A program made the translations under genes and the position numbers. The notes beneath the pieces are model-generated. The model was given only the letters and a program-made list of their open reading frames with translations. It did not search any database and had not been told where the DNA came from. Shown in pieces: positions 36,963-44,709 of a stretch of DNA of 48,889 bases. The first letter of the stretch is position 1, and each line of letters begins with the position of its first letter. Location of the stretch: contig JAOTYD010000024.1 of NCBI GenBank assembly GCA_029862005.1, forward strand, positions 1-48,889, read 5' to 3'. Source of the stretch: Gammaproteobacteria bacterium. Lineage in GTDB: Bacteria; Pseudomonadota; Gammaproteobacteria; GCA-001735895.

Positions 36963-38102
36963 ATGTTAAGAAAAACTTTAGATTTTTTTGGAATTGTCTT
37001 AATTGTATCAATGTTTTCTGGATGGGCAGTCCCTATTAATGCGGCTGGATCGACAATTCGCTTGTATGATTTATTTATTTTAACGTCGGTATTTATTTTC
37101 CCTTTGCTTGCTTACCGTGAAAAATTTTCAAAATTGACGATGTTTTTTTATCTTGCTCTGTTTTTACTTTATATGAAAACATGTTTGATTCTGCTGTACC
37201 AATCAGTTCCTATCATCGTTGTTTTAAGGTACTGCGAAATTTTTTTATGTTTCTTGATTTTGCCAACGTTTATTAATTTTATGCGGCCAGTTAGTATTTC
37301 TCGTGCTATATGGATTGCCGCAGCTCTTAATTCTATTTGGGTTGGTATTCAGGTTTTCTCTGGGGTCAATCTCGGGCTATATGGCTTGAGTTCATTTGGT
37401 CATTATGGGGCGGCGTTCAGTTCAGGCGCAGTTTTTGCCTGTCTATTTGTCTGTTTAGTGAGCTTATTTCCTGTCAACCCAGTCTCTAGAATAGTTTGTG
37501 TTCTTATATTGCTTGGGTTAATAATCGGAGTGCTTGGAGTAGGGAGCAGGACTGCTGTGCTTGCAGTCATGGTTTTTGCTTTTTTCAGTTTCAAAATTGA
37601 CCTTAATTCGCAGAATAGATGGAAAGTAATTTGGGTGGTGTCACTTATTTTTACACCTCTAATTGTATATTTTTTGTATTCTTTTACTGGAACGACGGGT
37701 ACTAACGATATTGTCTCGAGGTTTTCCAATTTTTCTGAGTCAATTTCAGTCAGGTTTTTTGATCGAGAGTATCCGCTTAGTGTTTTGGATGCGCTTTTTG
37801 GTAGCCCTGAAAAAAAACATTTTACGGGCTATATCGGTATTGGCTTTAATATAGACTCTGTTTGGTTCGGGGCGTTGCTAAATTATGGTTTATTATTTTT
37901 TATTTTGGTGCTCGCCCCATTCTCTATTTTAGCCTTTAGGCAAAAAATGGCCTCTTATTATTTTATGCTGGTTGTCATGTCATCCGGAATCGATGTGCTG
38001 TCTACATTGCAAGTCATAGGTGTGTTGATTATTACTTATGTCCTGATGGTCAAGTTTAATGCCGGAACACGATTAACTGTTGATTTGGTAGGTTATAGGT
38101 AG
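36963..38102 (+). CDS. wzy: Wzy-type O-antigen/polysaccharide polymerase (candidate)
   Basis: The 379-residue product is very hydrophobic, with about ten membrane helices and a larger periplasmic loop at about residues 240-300 (YSFTGTTGTNDIVSRFSNFSESISVRFFDREYP...). The segment IGVLGVGSRTAVLAVMVFAFFSF resembles the conserved part of Wzy/WaaL-like proteins. Such proteins are too variable for closer assignment. Wzy joins repeat units in the periplasm. Its place in the cluster next to wzx supports Wzy over a ligase. It is AT-rich and isolated by gaps of 90 bases before and 168 bases after. Confidence 0.75.
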   Translation: MLRKTLDFFGIVLIVSMFSGWAVPINAAGSTIRLYDLFILTSVFIFPLLAYREKFSKLTMFFYLALFLLYMKTCLILLYQSVPIIVVLRYCEIFLCFLILPTFINFMRPVSISRAIWIAAALNSIWVGIQVFSGVNLGLYGLSSFGHYGAAFSSGAVFACLFVCLVSLFPVNPVSRIVCVLILLGLIIGVLGVGSRTAVLAVMVFAFFSFKIDLNSQNRWKVIWVVSLIFTPLIVYFLYSFTGTTGTNDIVSRFSNFSESISVRFFDREYPLSVLDALFGSPEKKHFTGYIGIGFNIDSVWFGALLNYGLLFFILVLAPFSILAFRQKMASYYFMLVVMSSGIDVLSTLQVIGVLIITYVLMVKFNAGTRLTVDLVGYR

Positions 38103-38270
38103 GAATGTTATATGGAGCAACACAATATTTTATTGGCATCGGAGTGACCGTACCCTTTAAAGTGAGCCATATCTGATTTGGGAAATTAATCATATCAGGC
38201 AACTTGCTTTATGAACATCGCAGGTGGAATTCGATCCAGTGAACGATGCTAGAATTGGAAAAGTGTCTTT

Positions 38271-38993
38271 ATGAAAATTGTACAAATATTGAGGATGATG
38301 CTGTGGAAGACAGGATTCGATGTTGTAAAATTCAAGCCCACTTCTCATCCGATAGCAAGAAGAAAAATGTTTTTTAAGTTGTATGACATAGATTTAGTTC
38401 TTGATGTTGGAGCAAACACAGGGCAATTCGCTGAACAGGCCCGGCATTTTCTGGATTATAATAAGAAAATTATTTCTTTCGAACCGATGAGTAATTCCTT
38501 TGATGATCTTCAAGAGAAGGCTACATCTGACCCTCTTTGGGAGCCTTTTCAAATTGCGTTGGGGGACGAAAACGGCTCGCAGGTTATTAATATCGCCGGG
38601 AACTCATACAGTAGTTCCTTGTTAGACATGTTGGAGACCCACTTAAATTCCGCGCCAGAATCAAGGTATATAGGAACGGAAGAAATCGAAGTGAAAACAC
38701 TGGACTCAATATTCTCTGATTTGTGCGTCGATGAAAGTAATATCTTTCTAAAGATTGATACGCAAGGTTTTGAAAGTAAGGTTTTAAAAGGTGCCGAAAA
38801 TAGTCTCAATAAAATCCATACGATTCAGATTGAAATGTCATTAGTGCCGCTATACAAAGATGAAATGGTCTTTGATGATATGTGTCTATTACTTCGAGAA
38901 AAAGGGTATACGTTAGTGGCATTGGAACCAGGTTTCGGAGACGCCGCGTCAGGTCAACTTTTGCAAGTCGATGGCATATTCCACAGATTTTAG
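38271..38993 (+). CDS. FkbM-family SAM-dependent methyltransferase
   Basis: The 240-residue product has the FkbM layout: LVLDVGANTGQFAEQARHF (SAM-binding, about 43-61), IISFEPMSNSFDDL, TLDSIFSDLCVDESNIFLKIDTQGFESKVLKGAE (about 143-177) and a final LLREKGYTLVALEPGFGDAASGQLLQVDGIFHRF. Family members methylate hydroxyls of polyketides and sugars. The substrate here is unknown. It resembles the disrupted copy at 36127-36872 in motif order and length, and may have made that copy redundant. The gap before it (38103-38270) holds nothing I recognise. Confidence 0.88.
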   Translation: MKIVQILRMMLWKTGFDVVKFKPTSHPIARRKMFFKLYDIDLVLDVGANTGQFAEQARHFLDYNKKIISFEPMSNSFDDLQEKATSDPLWEPFQIALGDENGSQVINIAGNSYSSSLLDMLETHLNSAPESRYIGTEEIEVKTLDSIFSDLCVDESNIFLKIDTQGFESKVLKGAENSLNKIHTIQIEMSLVPLYKDEMVFDDMCLLLREKGYTLVALEPGFGDAASGQLLQVDGIFHRF

Positions 38994-39144
38994 TTTCGCT
39001 GAATTTTCAATCAGTACATTTCGAGATGTCTTTATCGGTTTTAAATCTCCTGATTTGAAAGTGAGAAGATATCGCTTATATGCGAAAAGGCAACGGTATT
39101 GCGTTCACCAAATTGATTCTTGATGACTAGATGGTATCGAGGTT

Positions 39145-39936
39145 ATGTCAAAACCTATTTCTATTGTCACCGTTGTTTTTAACGATCAAATTGGGCTTAG
39201 AAAAACTTTAGATAGTATTTCTAACCAAACGAGCGAAGATTATGAGCTTGTGATCATAGACGGAGGGTCGACCGATGGTACCCTAGATGTGGTTAAAGAG
39301 TACGGCGAGTTGGTCTCATGTGTGACTTCAGAGGCCGACGATGGCATCTATGATGCAATGAACAAAGGATTGGATCAAAGTACTGGTGAGTGGGTCATCT
39401 TCATGAATGCGGGTGATGAATTTCATTCTGAAAATACTCTTTCTTTAGCGCTGAAAGAAATGAATGATCCTGACACGACTTATTTTGGGAGGGCCCAAAT
39501 CGTAGCGGATAGTCGAAATTCTTGGTTGTATCCTAGTGCAAATATATCAACTTCCAATATTGATAAGTGGCTCCGACATAAATTACCGAATCACCAAGCC
39601 ATTTTTTTCCCAAGGTCCTTTTATTCGAAAAATCGTTATGATCTTAAATTTATTGTATCTTCAGATTCCGATTATAAGATTAGAGCACTAGGTGGTGACT
39701 ACTGCTACATGGATTTGACGATTTCTAACTTCTATCTTGGAGGGGTATCCTCAGAATACAAGTTTTCAAACCTATATCAACAATTTAAAGATCGGGTGAT
39801 GCGTAAAAGTGGAAAAGGTGGGGTGTGGTATGCCCTAACAGGATTGATAAGCTCTATTGCTAAACTAATTATATATAGAATATATGGTAGTCAAGCCCCA
39901 TTTGTCGTTGAAAAACTAAAAAGGTTAATTCGTTAA
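39145..39936 (+). CDS. Family 2 glycosyltransferase, WcaE/colanic-acid type
   Basis: The 263-residue product has PISIVTVVFNDQIGLRKTLDSISNQTSEDYELVIIDGGSTDGTLDVVKEY and the segment SEADDGIYDAMNKGLDQSTGEWVIFMNAGDEF (about 69-101), a pattern shared by WcaE-like GT2 enzymes. It has no membrane helix of its own apart from a weakly hydrophobic segment near 232-250. The role is sugar addition to the lipid-linked repeat. It starts 151 bases after the FkbM gene. Confidence 0.88.
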   Translation: MSKPISIVTVVFNDQIGLRKTLDSISNQTSEDYELVIIDGGSTDGTLDVVKEYGELVSCVTSEADDGIYDAMNKGLDQSTGEWVIFMNAGDEFHSENTLSLALKEMNDPDTTYFGRAQIVADSRNSWLYPSANISTSNIDKWLRHKLPNHQAIFFPRSFYSKNRYDLKFIVSSDSDYKIRALGGDYCYMDLTISNFYLGGVSSEYKFSNLYQQFKDRVMRKSGKGGVWYALTGLISSIAKLIIYRIYGSQAPFVVEKLKRLIR

Positions 39937-40057
39937 TCTAACCTGCTTGTAGGTGAAATTGTAAAATGAAGACATATAGAAATAACCTTGCTCGCGCTGA
40001 TAACTGTAACATCTCGAAGGATAGCTAACATTATTATTAATGTGATTATCCAATGGT

Positions 40058-40088
40058 GTGCATTGATGTTTATACGCCCTCAATGCAC
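40058..40088. repeat. Perfect 9-base inverted repeat in a 281-base gap
   Basis: GTGCATTGA (40058-40066) and TCAATGCAC (40080-40088) enclose 13 bases. The gap 39937-40217 has no supported gene, only very short frames such as 39966-40028. The repeat could be a hairpin in the mRNA or a trace of a lost insertion. Neither is proven. Confidence 0.4.
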
Positions 40089-40217
40089 GATTAAGGAGCT
40101 TACAAATGAGGTCGCAACAGAAATGGTCAATTGCTGAGTAGTTTATATGGGGCGTTTCCGCATTTGGGTTTACGCAGGATTAGCGAAAAATTTAAAATAA
40201 TATAAGGAAATCTCTAG

Positions 40218-40910
40218 ATGAAAGCACGCTTGTTAAAGTATTTCAAAAAATATCTGACGATAGTTGGAGCGAGAATGCCTGTTTATGGTTTGTTTGCATC
40301 TCAGATGATCGTTAATTATATGAAGCTTGGTCGATGGTATATTGATAATAATTTCGAATTGCCCAGTCGATCAGTAGATCGAGATGCGGTTTTCCAAAGA
40401 GTTGTAGATATTATTGGAGGTGATGAGGTTCTCTACTTGGAGTTTGGTGTTCATAAGGGAGCAAGTATGAAGTTTTGGTCTGCTGCTCTAACTAACAAAA
40501 ATACAAATTTGATTGGCTTCGATAGTTTTGAAGGGCTGCCAGAAGCATGGGGGGATGACGCTAACTATCAAAAAGGCGCATTAGACGTCGGTGGAAAGTT
40601 GCCCGATATTAATGATGTTCGAGTTAAGTTTCAGAAAGGTTGGTTTGAAGAGACGTTACCGGTTTTCGAATTTCCCGAATATGAAACTCTAATCATTATG
40701 CTTGATGCAGACCTTTATTCATCTACAAAATATGTGTTAGTCACACTTAACTCCAGAATTACGACAGGGACCTACATATTTTTTGATGACATGAATCGTC
40801 CGGAACACGAACCAAAGGCTTTTCATGAATATATAATAGAAACCGGCAAGTCATTTGAACTGATCGCCACCGATTACGCCCTTAATAGATCATTCTTTAG
40901 GTGTAAGTGA
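40218..40910 (+). CDS. TylF/MycF-like SAM-dependent methyltransferase
   Basis: The 230-residue product has VLYLEFGVHKGASMKFWSAAL (SAM site, about 71-91), LIGFDSFEGLPEAWGDDANYQKGALDV, TLIIMLDADLYSSTKYVLVTLN and TYIFFDDMNRPEHEPKAFHEY. The paired acidic residues in LDADLY and FFDDM fit the metal site of TylF/MycF-type sugar O-methyltransferases. It is separated from both neighbours by 250-280 non-coding bases. AAGGAAATCTC precedes the ATG. The acceptor sugar is unknown. Confidence 0.83.
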   Translation: MKARLLKYFKKYLTIVGARMPVYGLFASQMIVNYMKLGRWYIDNNFELPSRSVDRDAVFQRVVDIIGGDEVLYLEFGVHKGASMKFWSAALTNKNTNLIGFDSFEGLPEAWGDDANYQKGALDVGGKLPDINDVRVKFQKGWFEETLPVFEFPEYETLIIMLDADLYSSTKYVLVTLNSRITTGTYIFFDDMNRPEHEPKAFHEYIIETGKSFELIATDYALNRSFFRCK

Positions 40911-41083
40911 TTCTGGGTTATATAGTAAGTAAAAAAGTATTTTTGGAGTTTGAGAGAGCGTACATGCGCATTGGATAAATAGATAGCAAATAGATTCGCA
41001 TTTTGCCTCGATATTTCTGATACTAGTGACCTTCTACCCGAAAAGGATACCAACCTGTTAAAAGCAATCTCATTGTAGCAAAT

Positions 41084-41120
41084 ACGGGAATATCGGGCCT
41101 ACTTAATTCCCGTTAACGGG
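41084..41120 (+). other. Mutually exclusive hairpins in the 250-base gap before a glycosyltransferase
   Basis: ACGGGAA (41084-41090) can pair with TTCCCGT (41107-41113). Alternatively CCCG (41109-41112) pairs with CGGG (41117-41120) around TTAA. Both use the same bases. The rest of 40911-41160 holds no gene I can support. Confidence 0.35.
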
Positions 41121-41160
41121 GCAGCAGTGATATTAATCAAATGACATTGGTCTTTTAGCT

Positions 41161-42003
41161 GTGACTATAAGTCTCTTGATGTGTGTGTATAAAAATGACA
41201 TACCCTCATTTTTCAGAGAGGCGTATAAAACCGCACTAAATCAAACCTTAGTGCCTACAGAATTTGTTTTGGTTGTTGATGGGCCCATTGATAGTTGTTT
41301 AGCGGTTGAAATAAAACACCTGCAGGAACTCTGCACCAAAGAAAGTATTACTTTTAATAGAATAGACTTTGAAGTCAATAAGGGGCATGGTGAAGCAAGA
41401 AAGGCTGGTGTTTTGGGTTGTAAATGCAAGTATGTTGCAATATTTGATGCAGATGATATTTATGACAATACAAGGCTGAAACAACAGTATGATTATTTGG
41501 AGGCTAATCCCGAAATCAGCATTGTTGGCTCCCAGATAGTTGAAGTAGATTCAAAGACTCTTGCTCCAATAGGTAGACGAGTTTTGCCTGTTGAGCATGA
41601 TGACATTATGAAAACAATGAAGATTAAATGTCCAATCAATCAAATGACTGTGATGTTTATTAGAGAAGCCGTTTTAAATGTTGGCAATTATCAGACATTT
41701 TTTCACAATGAGGATTATTACTTATGGATAAGATTAGCGATAGGTGGTTACCGATTTCATAATTTAGATAAAGATCTAGTGAGGGCGAGAGTGAATCCTT
41801 TCTTTTATAGACGCCGAGGTGGCTTGGAGTATTTCTTGAGTGAACTAAGGATTCAAAGATTTCTTTTAGAAAATAATTTAATTCCACTGCCATTGTTTAT
41901 ATTTAACGTCTTTATCAGGTTTTTTATTCAAGTGCTTTTACCTGAAAAGTTTAGAAGTACTTTATTTAAATTGTTTTTCAGAAAAAAGGTGGTTTGTGCC
42001 TAA
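41161..42003 (+). CDS. Family 2 glycosyltransferase, AmsE-like
   Basis: The 280-residue product starts MTISLLMCVYKNDIPSFFREAYKTALNQTLVPTEFVLVVDGPID and has EVNKGHGEARKAGVLGCKCKYVAIFDADDIYDNTRL, with the DADD metal site near 97-100. It also has CPINQMTVMFIREAVLNVGNYQTFFHNEDYYLWIRLAIGGY. This pattern is that of AmsE-type GT2 enzymes. The start is GTG at 41161 without a clear Shine-Dalgarno. No ATG fits. The C-terminus is hydrophobic and basic. The next gene overlaps its end by 8 bases. Confidence 0.87.
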   Translation: MTISLLMCVYKNDIPSFFREAYKTALNQTLVPTEFVLVVDGPIDSCLAVEIKHLQELCTKESITFNRIDFEVNKGHGEARKAGVLGCKCKYVAIFDADDIYDNTRLKQQYDYLEANPEISIVGSQIVEVDSKTLAPIGRRVLPVEHDDIMKTMKIKCPINQMTVMFIREAVLNVGNYQTFFHNEDYYLWIRLAIGGYRFHNLDKDLVRARVNPFFYRRRGGLEYFLSELRIQRFLLENNLIPLPLFIFNVFIRFFIQVLLPEKFRSTLFKLFFRKKVVCA

Positions 42004-42439
42004 TAAAATTATTGGTTATACGACGGGTGTGTTTGATATGTTTCATATTGGACACCTGCATTTATTGAAAAAGGCTAAAAATCATTGTGATTATTTGATC
42101 GTAGGTGTCAGTTCTGATGAGTTAGTTGAGAAATATAAGCGTCGAAAACCGATTATACCTTTTGAGCACAGGATTGAAATTGTTTCTGCCTTGTCATGTG
42201 TTGATGAAGTGCTTGTTCAGTCACATAGAGACAAAATCAGAGCATTTCATGATATCGGTTTTGATGTGATGTTTGTGGGTGACGATTGGAAGGGAAGTGA
42301 GCTGTTTAATAGTGTAGAAAAGAGTTTGGAAAAATTTGGGGCATCTGTGGTTTATTTCGAGTATACGAAGGAAGTATCTTCAACTAAATTCACCAAAATC
42401 CTCCAGGACATATACAGTGCAGATAAATTGTTAACTTGA
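41996..42439 (+). CDS. TagD-like cytidylyltransferase (glycerol-3-P or phosphoalcohol type)
   Basis: The 147-residue product has GVFDMFHIGHLHLLKKAKNHCDYLIVGVSSDELV, with the HIGH nucleotidyl-transfer motif at 17-20, and ends with YTKEVSSTKFTKIL, close to the RTxGISTT motif of TagD-like enzymes. These activate glycerol-3-phosphate, ethanolamine phosphate or similar compounds with CTP. The start is GTG at 41996 with AAGGTGG upstream, overlapping the glycosyltransferase. A LicD protein two genes later would be the natural transferase for the CDP-activated group. Confidence 0.85.
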   Translation: MPNKIIGYTTGVFDMFHIGHLHLLKKAKNHCDYLIVGVSSDELVEKYKRRKPIIPFEHRIEIVSALSCVDEVLVQSHRDKIRAFHDIGFDVMFVGDDWKGSELFNSVEKSLEKFGASVVYFEYTKEVSSTKFTKILQDIYSADKLLT

Positions 42440-42448
42440 GTATTATGC

Positions 42449-43270
42449 ATGTTTGTTTTTTCTAAATGGGATGGTTTTTGTAAGTTTATTTTTGATAATA
42501 AGTTGAAGTGTATTCGTGCAGATGAAATCCAAGTACAAATCCCTGACTCTAAATGGATAGCCATCAAGCATGATGTTGAAACAGATGTAAATAAAGCGCT
42601 ACAAATGGCAAAAATTGAATGCAAATATGGTATTAGAGCAACATATTATGTCCAGTCTTATTTGCTAGAAAGCAATTCAAGTGTGTTATCTGATATTCAA
42701 AGCTTGGGGCACGAGGTCTCTTATCATTATGATGTTTTGGATGCAAATAATGGCGATTATGAAAGTGCAATTAAAGAATTTTCCGCGACATTACTGAAGT
42801 TTGAATCACTTGGATTTAAAATTAACACGATTTGTCCTCATGGAAATCCAGTAATGATTAGAAGTGGTTGGAATTCCAATAAAGACTTTTTCAAAAATAT
42901 AAATGTAAGAGACTTATTTCCTGGAATTTTTGATGTTGTTGTTGATTCGAAATCAAATATAACAGAGGGATTTGTATATATTTCAGATGCTGGATATGGT
43001 TGGAAGAAAATTGGAAATGTTTATGACAATGACAAGCGCAATATTGGTGATTCTGATTTACAAAGCATCGAAGGGGTTGTGTCTGAGCTAGAATGCGATG
43101 GGCGTTTTATTATTAGTTGTCATCCCCACAGGTGGGAGAGATCGAAAATTAAGGCCACGTATAATTTATATTTATTTAAGATGATTAAGTGCGTTGTTAA
43201 ACCATTGCTAAGAGTGGGTGTAATTAAAAAATCCCTGTCTAATTTTTATTACTTAGCAAAAAAATTATAG
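42449..43270 (+). CDS. Polysaccharide-deacetylase-like protein (NodB-type fold), function uncertain
   Basis: The 273-residue product shows WIAIKHDVETDVNKALQMAKIECKYGIRATYYVQSYLL (about 36-73) and LSDIQSLGHEVSYHYDVLDA (about 79-98). Together with CPHGNPVMIRS and FIISCHPHRWERS these resemble the HDxE and HxxxH metal motifs of carbohydrate esterase family 4. It could remove an N- or O-acyl group from the glycan. It lies 9 bases after the cytidylyltransferase and 4 bases before licD, so the three act as one unit. There is no signal peptide, so action would be cytoplasmic. Confidence 0.7.
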   Translation: MFVFSKWDGFCKFIFDNKLKCIRADEIQVQIPDSKWIAIKHDVETDVNKALQMAKIECKYGIRATYYVQSYLLESNSSVLSDIQSLGHEVSYHYDVLDANNGDYESAIKEFSATLLKFESLGFKINTICPHGNPVMIRSGWNSNKDFFKNINVRDLFPGIFDVVVDSKSNITEGFVYISDAGYGWKKIGNVYDNDKRNIGDSDLQSIEGVVSELECDGRFIISCHPHRWERSKIKATYNLYLFKMIKCVVKPLLRVGVIKKSLSNFYYLAKKL

Positions 43271-43274
43271 CGAT

Positions 43275-44111
43275 ATGGATAAGTTTGATCTAAAAGCATT
43301 GCAGAAAAAAATCCTTGAGATGGCAGAGTATTTTGATTCATTTTGTAAAAAACATGAAATTGTTTATTACCTTATGGGGGGGACTGCTCTAGGTGCGATA
43401 AGACACGGTGGCTTCATACCATGGGATGACGACTTCGATGTGTTCATGGATTATGAAAACTACCAAAAATTTTTAAAGATTGCCTCTTCAAGGATTAATT
43501 TTACTAATTATTACCTTCAAAAGGAATGTACGGAGGAGTGGCCTCTATTTTTCTCTAAACTTCGTATGAATGGAACTACATTTATAGAGAAGGATGTCGT
43601 TGGTCGAGACATGCATCATGGTATATACATAGATGTAATGTGTCTTAATAACGCCTTTGACAATATATTCCTGCGCTATTGTCAATATCTCTGTGCGAGA
43701 GCATTATCAGCTGGTGCATTAAATCAAAAGGGTTACATTACCAAGTCACTTAAAAAGCGTGTAGCTCTAACATTAGCGTCATGTTTTTTGAGTAGCCCAT
43801 TAAGAAATAATTTATTGAGATTTGTAAGGTGCCTCAACAAAAAAGATACTAAATTAGTTGGCCACTTTTTTGGAAGAGCTCCATTTAAGAGAACCAGTTT
43901 TTTACGTGAATGCTTAGGAGAGCAAAGATATATACCTTTTGAAACCACGTTGTTACCTGTCCCAGAAAGGGTAGAGAATTATCTTTCGGTAAGGTATGGG
44001 GGCGATTATATGAAGATGCCGTCTAATATTGAAAAATCGAAATACCCTAGTCATGCTTATTTAGTAGATACGAATTGCTCCTATGAGAAGTATCTGGGTA
44101 AAAATATCTGA
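43275..44111 (+). CDS. LicD-family phosphotransferase
   Basis: LicD proteins transfer phosphocholine or similar phospho-groups from a CDP donor to glycans. The 278-residue product has the hallmark GGTALGAIRHGGFIPWDDDFDVFMDY at 35-60, with the metal-binding DDDFD, and FFSKLRMNGTTFIEKD plus HHGIYIDVMCLNNAFDN. With the TagD-like enzyme at 41996 it suggests a phosphoalcohol (such as phosphoglycerol, phosphoethanolamine or phosphocholine) on the polysaccharide. No choline uptake or kinase gene is visible, so the group is open. Confidence 0.9.
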   Translation: MDKFDLKALQKKILEMAEYFDSFCKKHEIVYYLMGGTALGAIRHGGFIPWDDDFDVFMDYENYQKFLKIASSRINFTNYYLQKECTEEWPLFFSKLRMNGTTFIEKDVVGRDMHHGIYIDVMCLNNAFDNIFLRYCQYLCARALSAGALNQKGYITKSLKKRVALTLASCFLSSPLRNNLLRFVRCLNKKDTKLVGHFFGRAPFKRTSFLRECLGEQRYIPFETTLLPVPERVENYLSVRYGGDYMKMPSNIEKSKYPSHAYLVDTNCSYEKYLGKNI

Positions 44112-44112
44112 G

Positions 44113-44709
44113 ATGCTTTTTAAGCGTTTATTTGATATTTTTTTTAGTTTTGTAGGATTAATATTGTTACTCCCTATTATAGTTGTTTCATGGCTGGTGG
44201 CATCATTAGACACCGGTTCAAATGGTTTCTTTATTCAAAAAAGAGTTGGGAAGAATGGTCGGCTGTTTAACTTGGTGAAAATAAAAACCATGAATTGTAT
44301 TGAAGGTGTTGAGACTACAGTAACTTCATCAAAGGATGCTCGAATTACACGAAGTGGTTCCTTTTTGAGGCGTAGTAAACTCGATGAACTCCCACAGTTA
44401 TGGAATATTTTAATTGGACAGATGAGCTTCGTCGGACCGCGACCTGATGTACCTAGTTATGCGGATAGGTTGACTGGGAAAGACCTAATTGTGTTGAGTG
44501 TACGTCCTGGTATTACTGGTCCTGCATCGCTGAAATATAAAAATGAAGAAGAGATGCTTTCCCTCCAAGCTGCTCCTGAAAAATATAATGATGAAGTGAT
44601 CTGGCCCGACAAAGTACGGATCAACCGGGACTACATAGAGAATTATTCTTTTTGTAAAGATCTTTACTATATTTGGAAAACCATTTTAGGACGAGATGTT
44701 AAAAACTAA
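44113..44709 (+). CDS. Initiating polyprenyl-phosphate phosphoglycosyl transferase, PglC-like small form
   Basis: The enzyme moves a phospho-sugar from a UDP-sugar to undecaprenyl phosphate, starting repeat-unit synthesis. The 198-residue product has the re-entrant membrane helix KRLFDIFFSFVGLILLLPIIVVSW (4-27), GRLFNLVKIKTM, the Asp-Glu dyad in SKLDELPQLWNIL (91-92), and MSFVGPRPDVPSY. It lacks the N-terminal membrane domain of WbaP/WcaJ. I use the ATG at 44113. An in-frame ATG at 44083 within licD is possible. The gene overlaps the next by 14 bases. Confidence 0.9.
   Translation: MLFKRLFDIFFSFVGLILLLPIIVVSWLVASLDTGSNGFFIQKRVGKNGRLFNLVKIKTMNCIEGVETTVTSSKDARITRSGSFLRRSKLDELPQLWNILIGQMSFVGPRPDVPSYADRLTGKDLIVLSVRPGITGPASLKYKNEEEMLSLQAAPEKYNDEVIWPDKVRINRDYIENYSFCKDLYYIWKTILGRDVKN

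Noticed and set aside
39966-40028. 20-codon frame after the second glycosyltransferase
   Set aside because: It is too short, has no clear ribosome binding site and no recognisable sequence.
43115-43140. GTCATCC repeat copy inside the deacetylase-like gene
   Set aside because: The bases encode the conserved SCHPHRWE segment and have no matching second arm.
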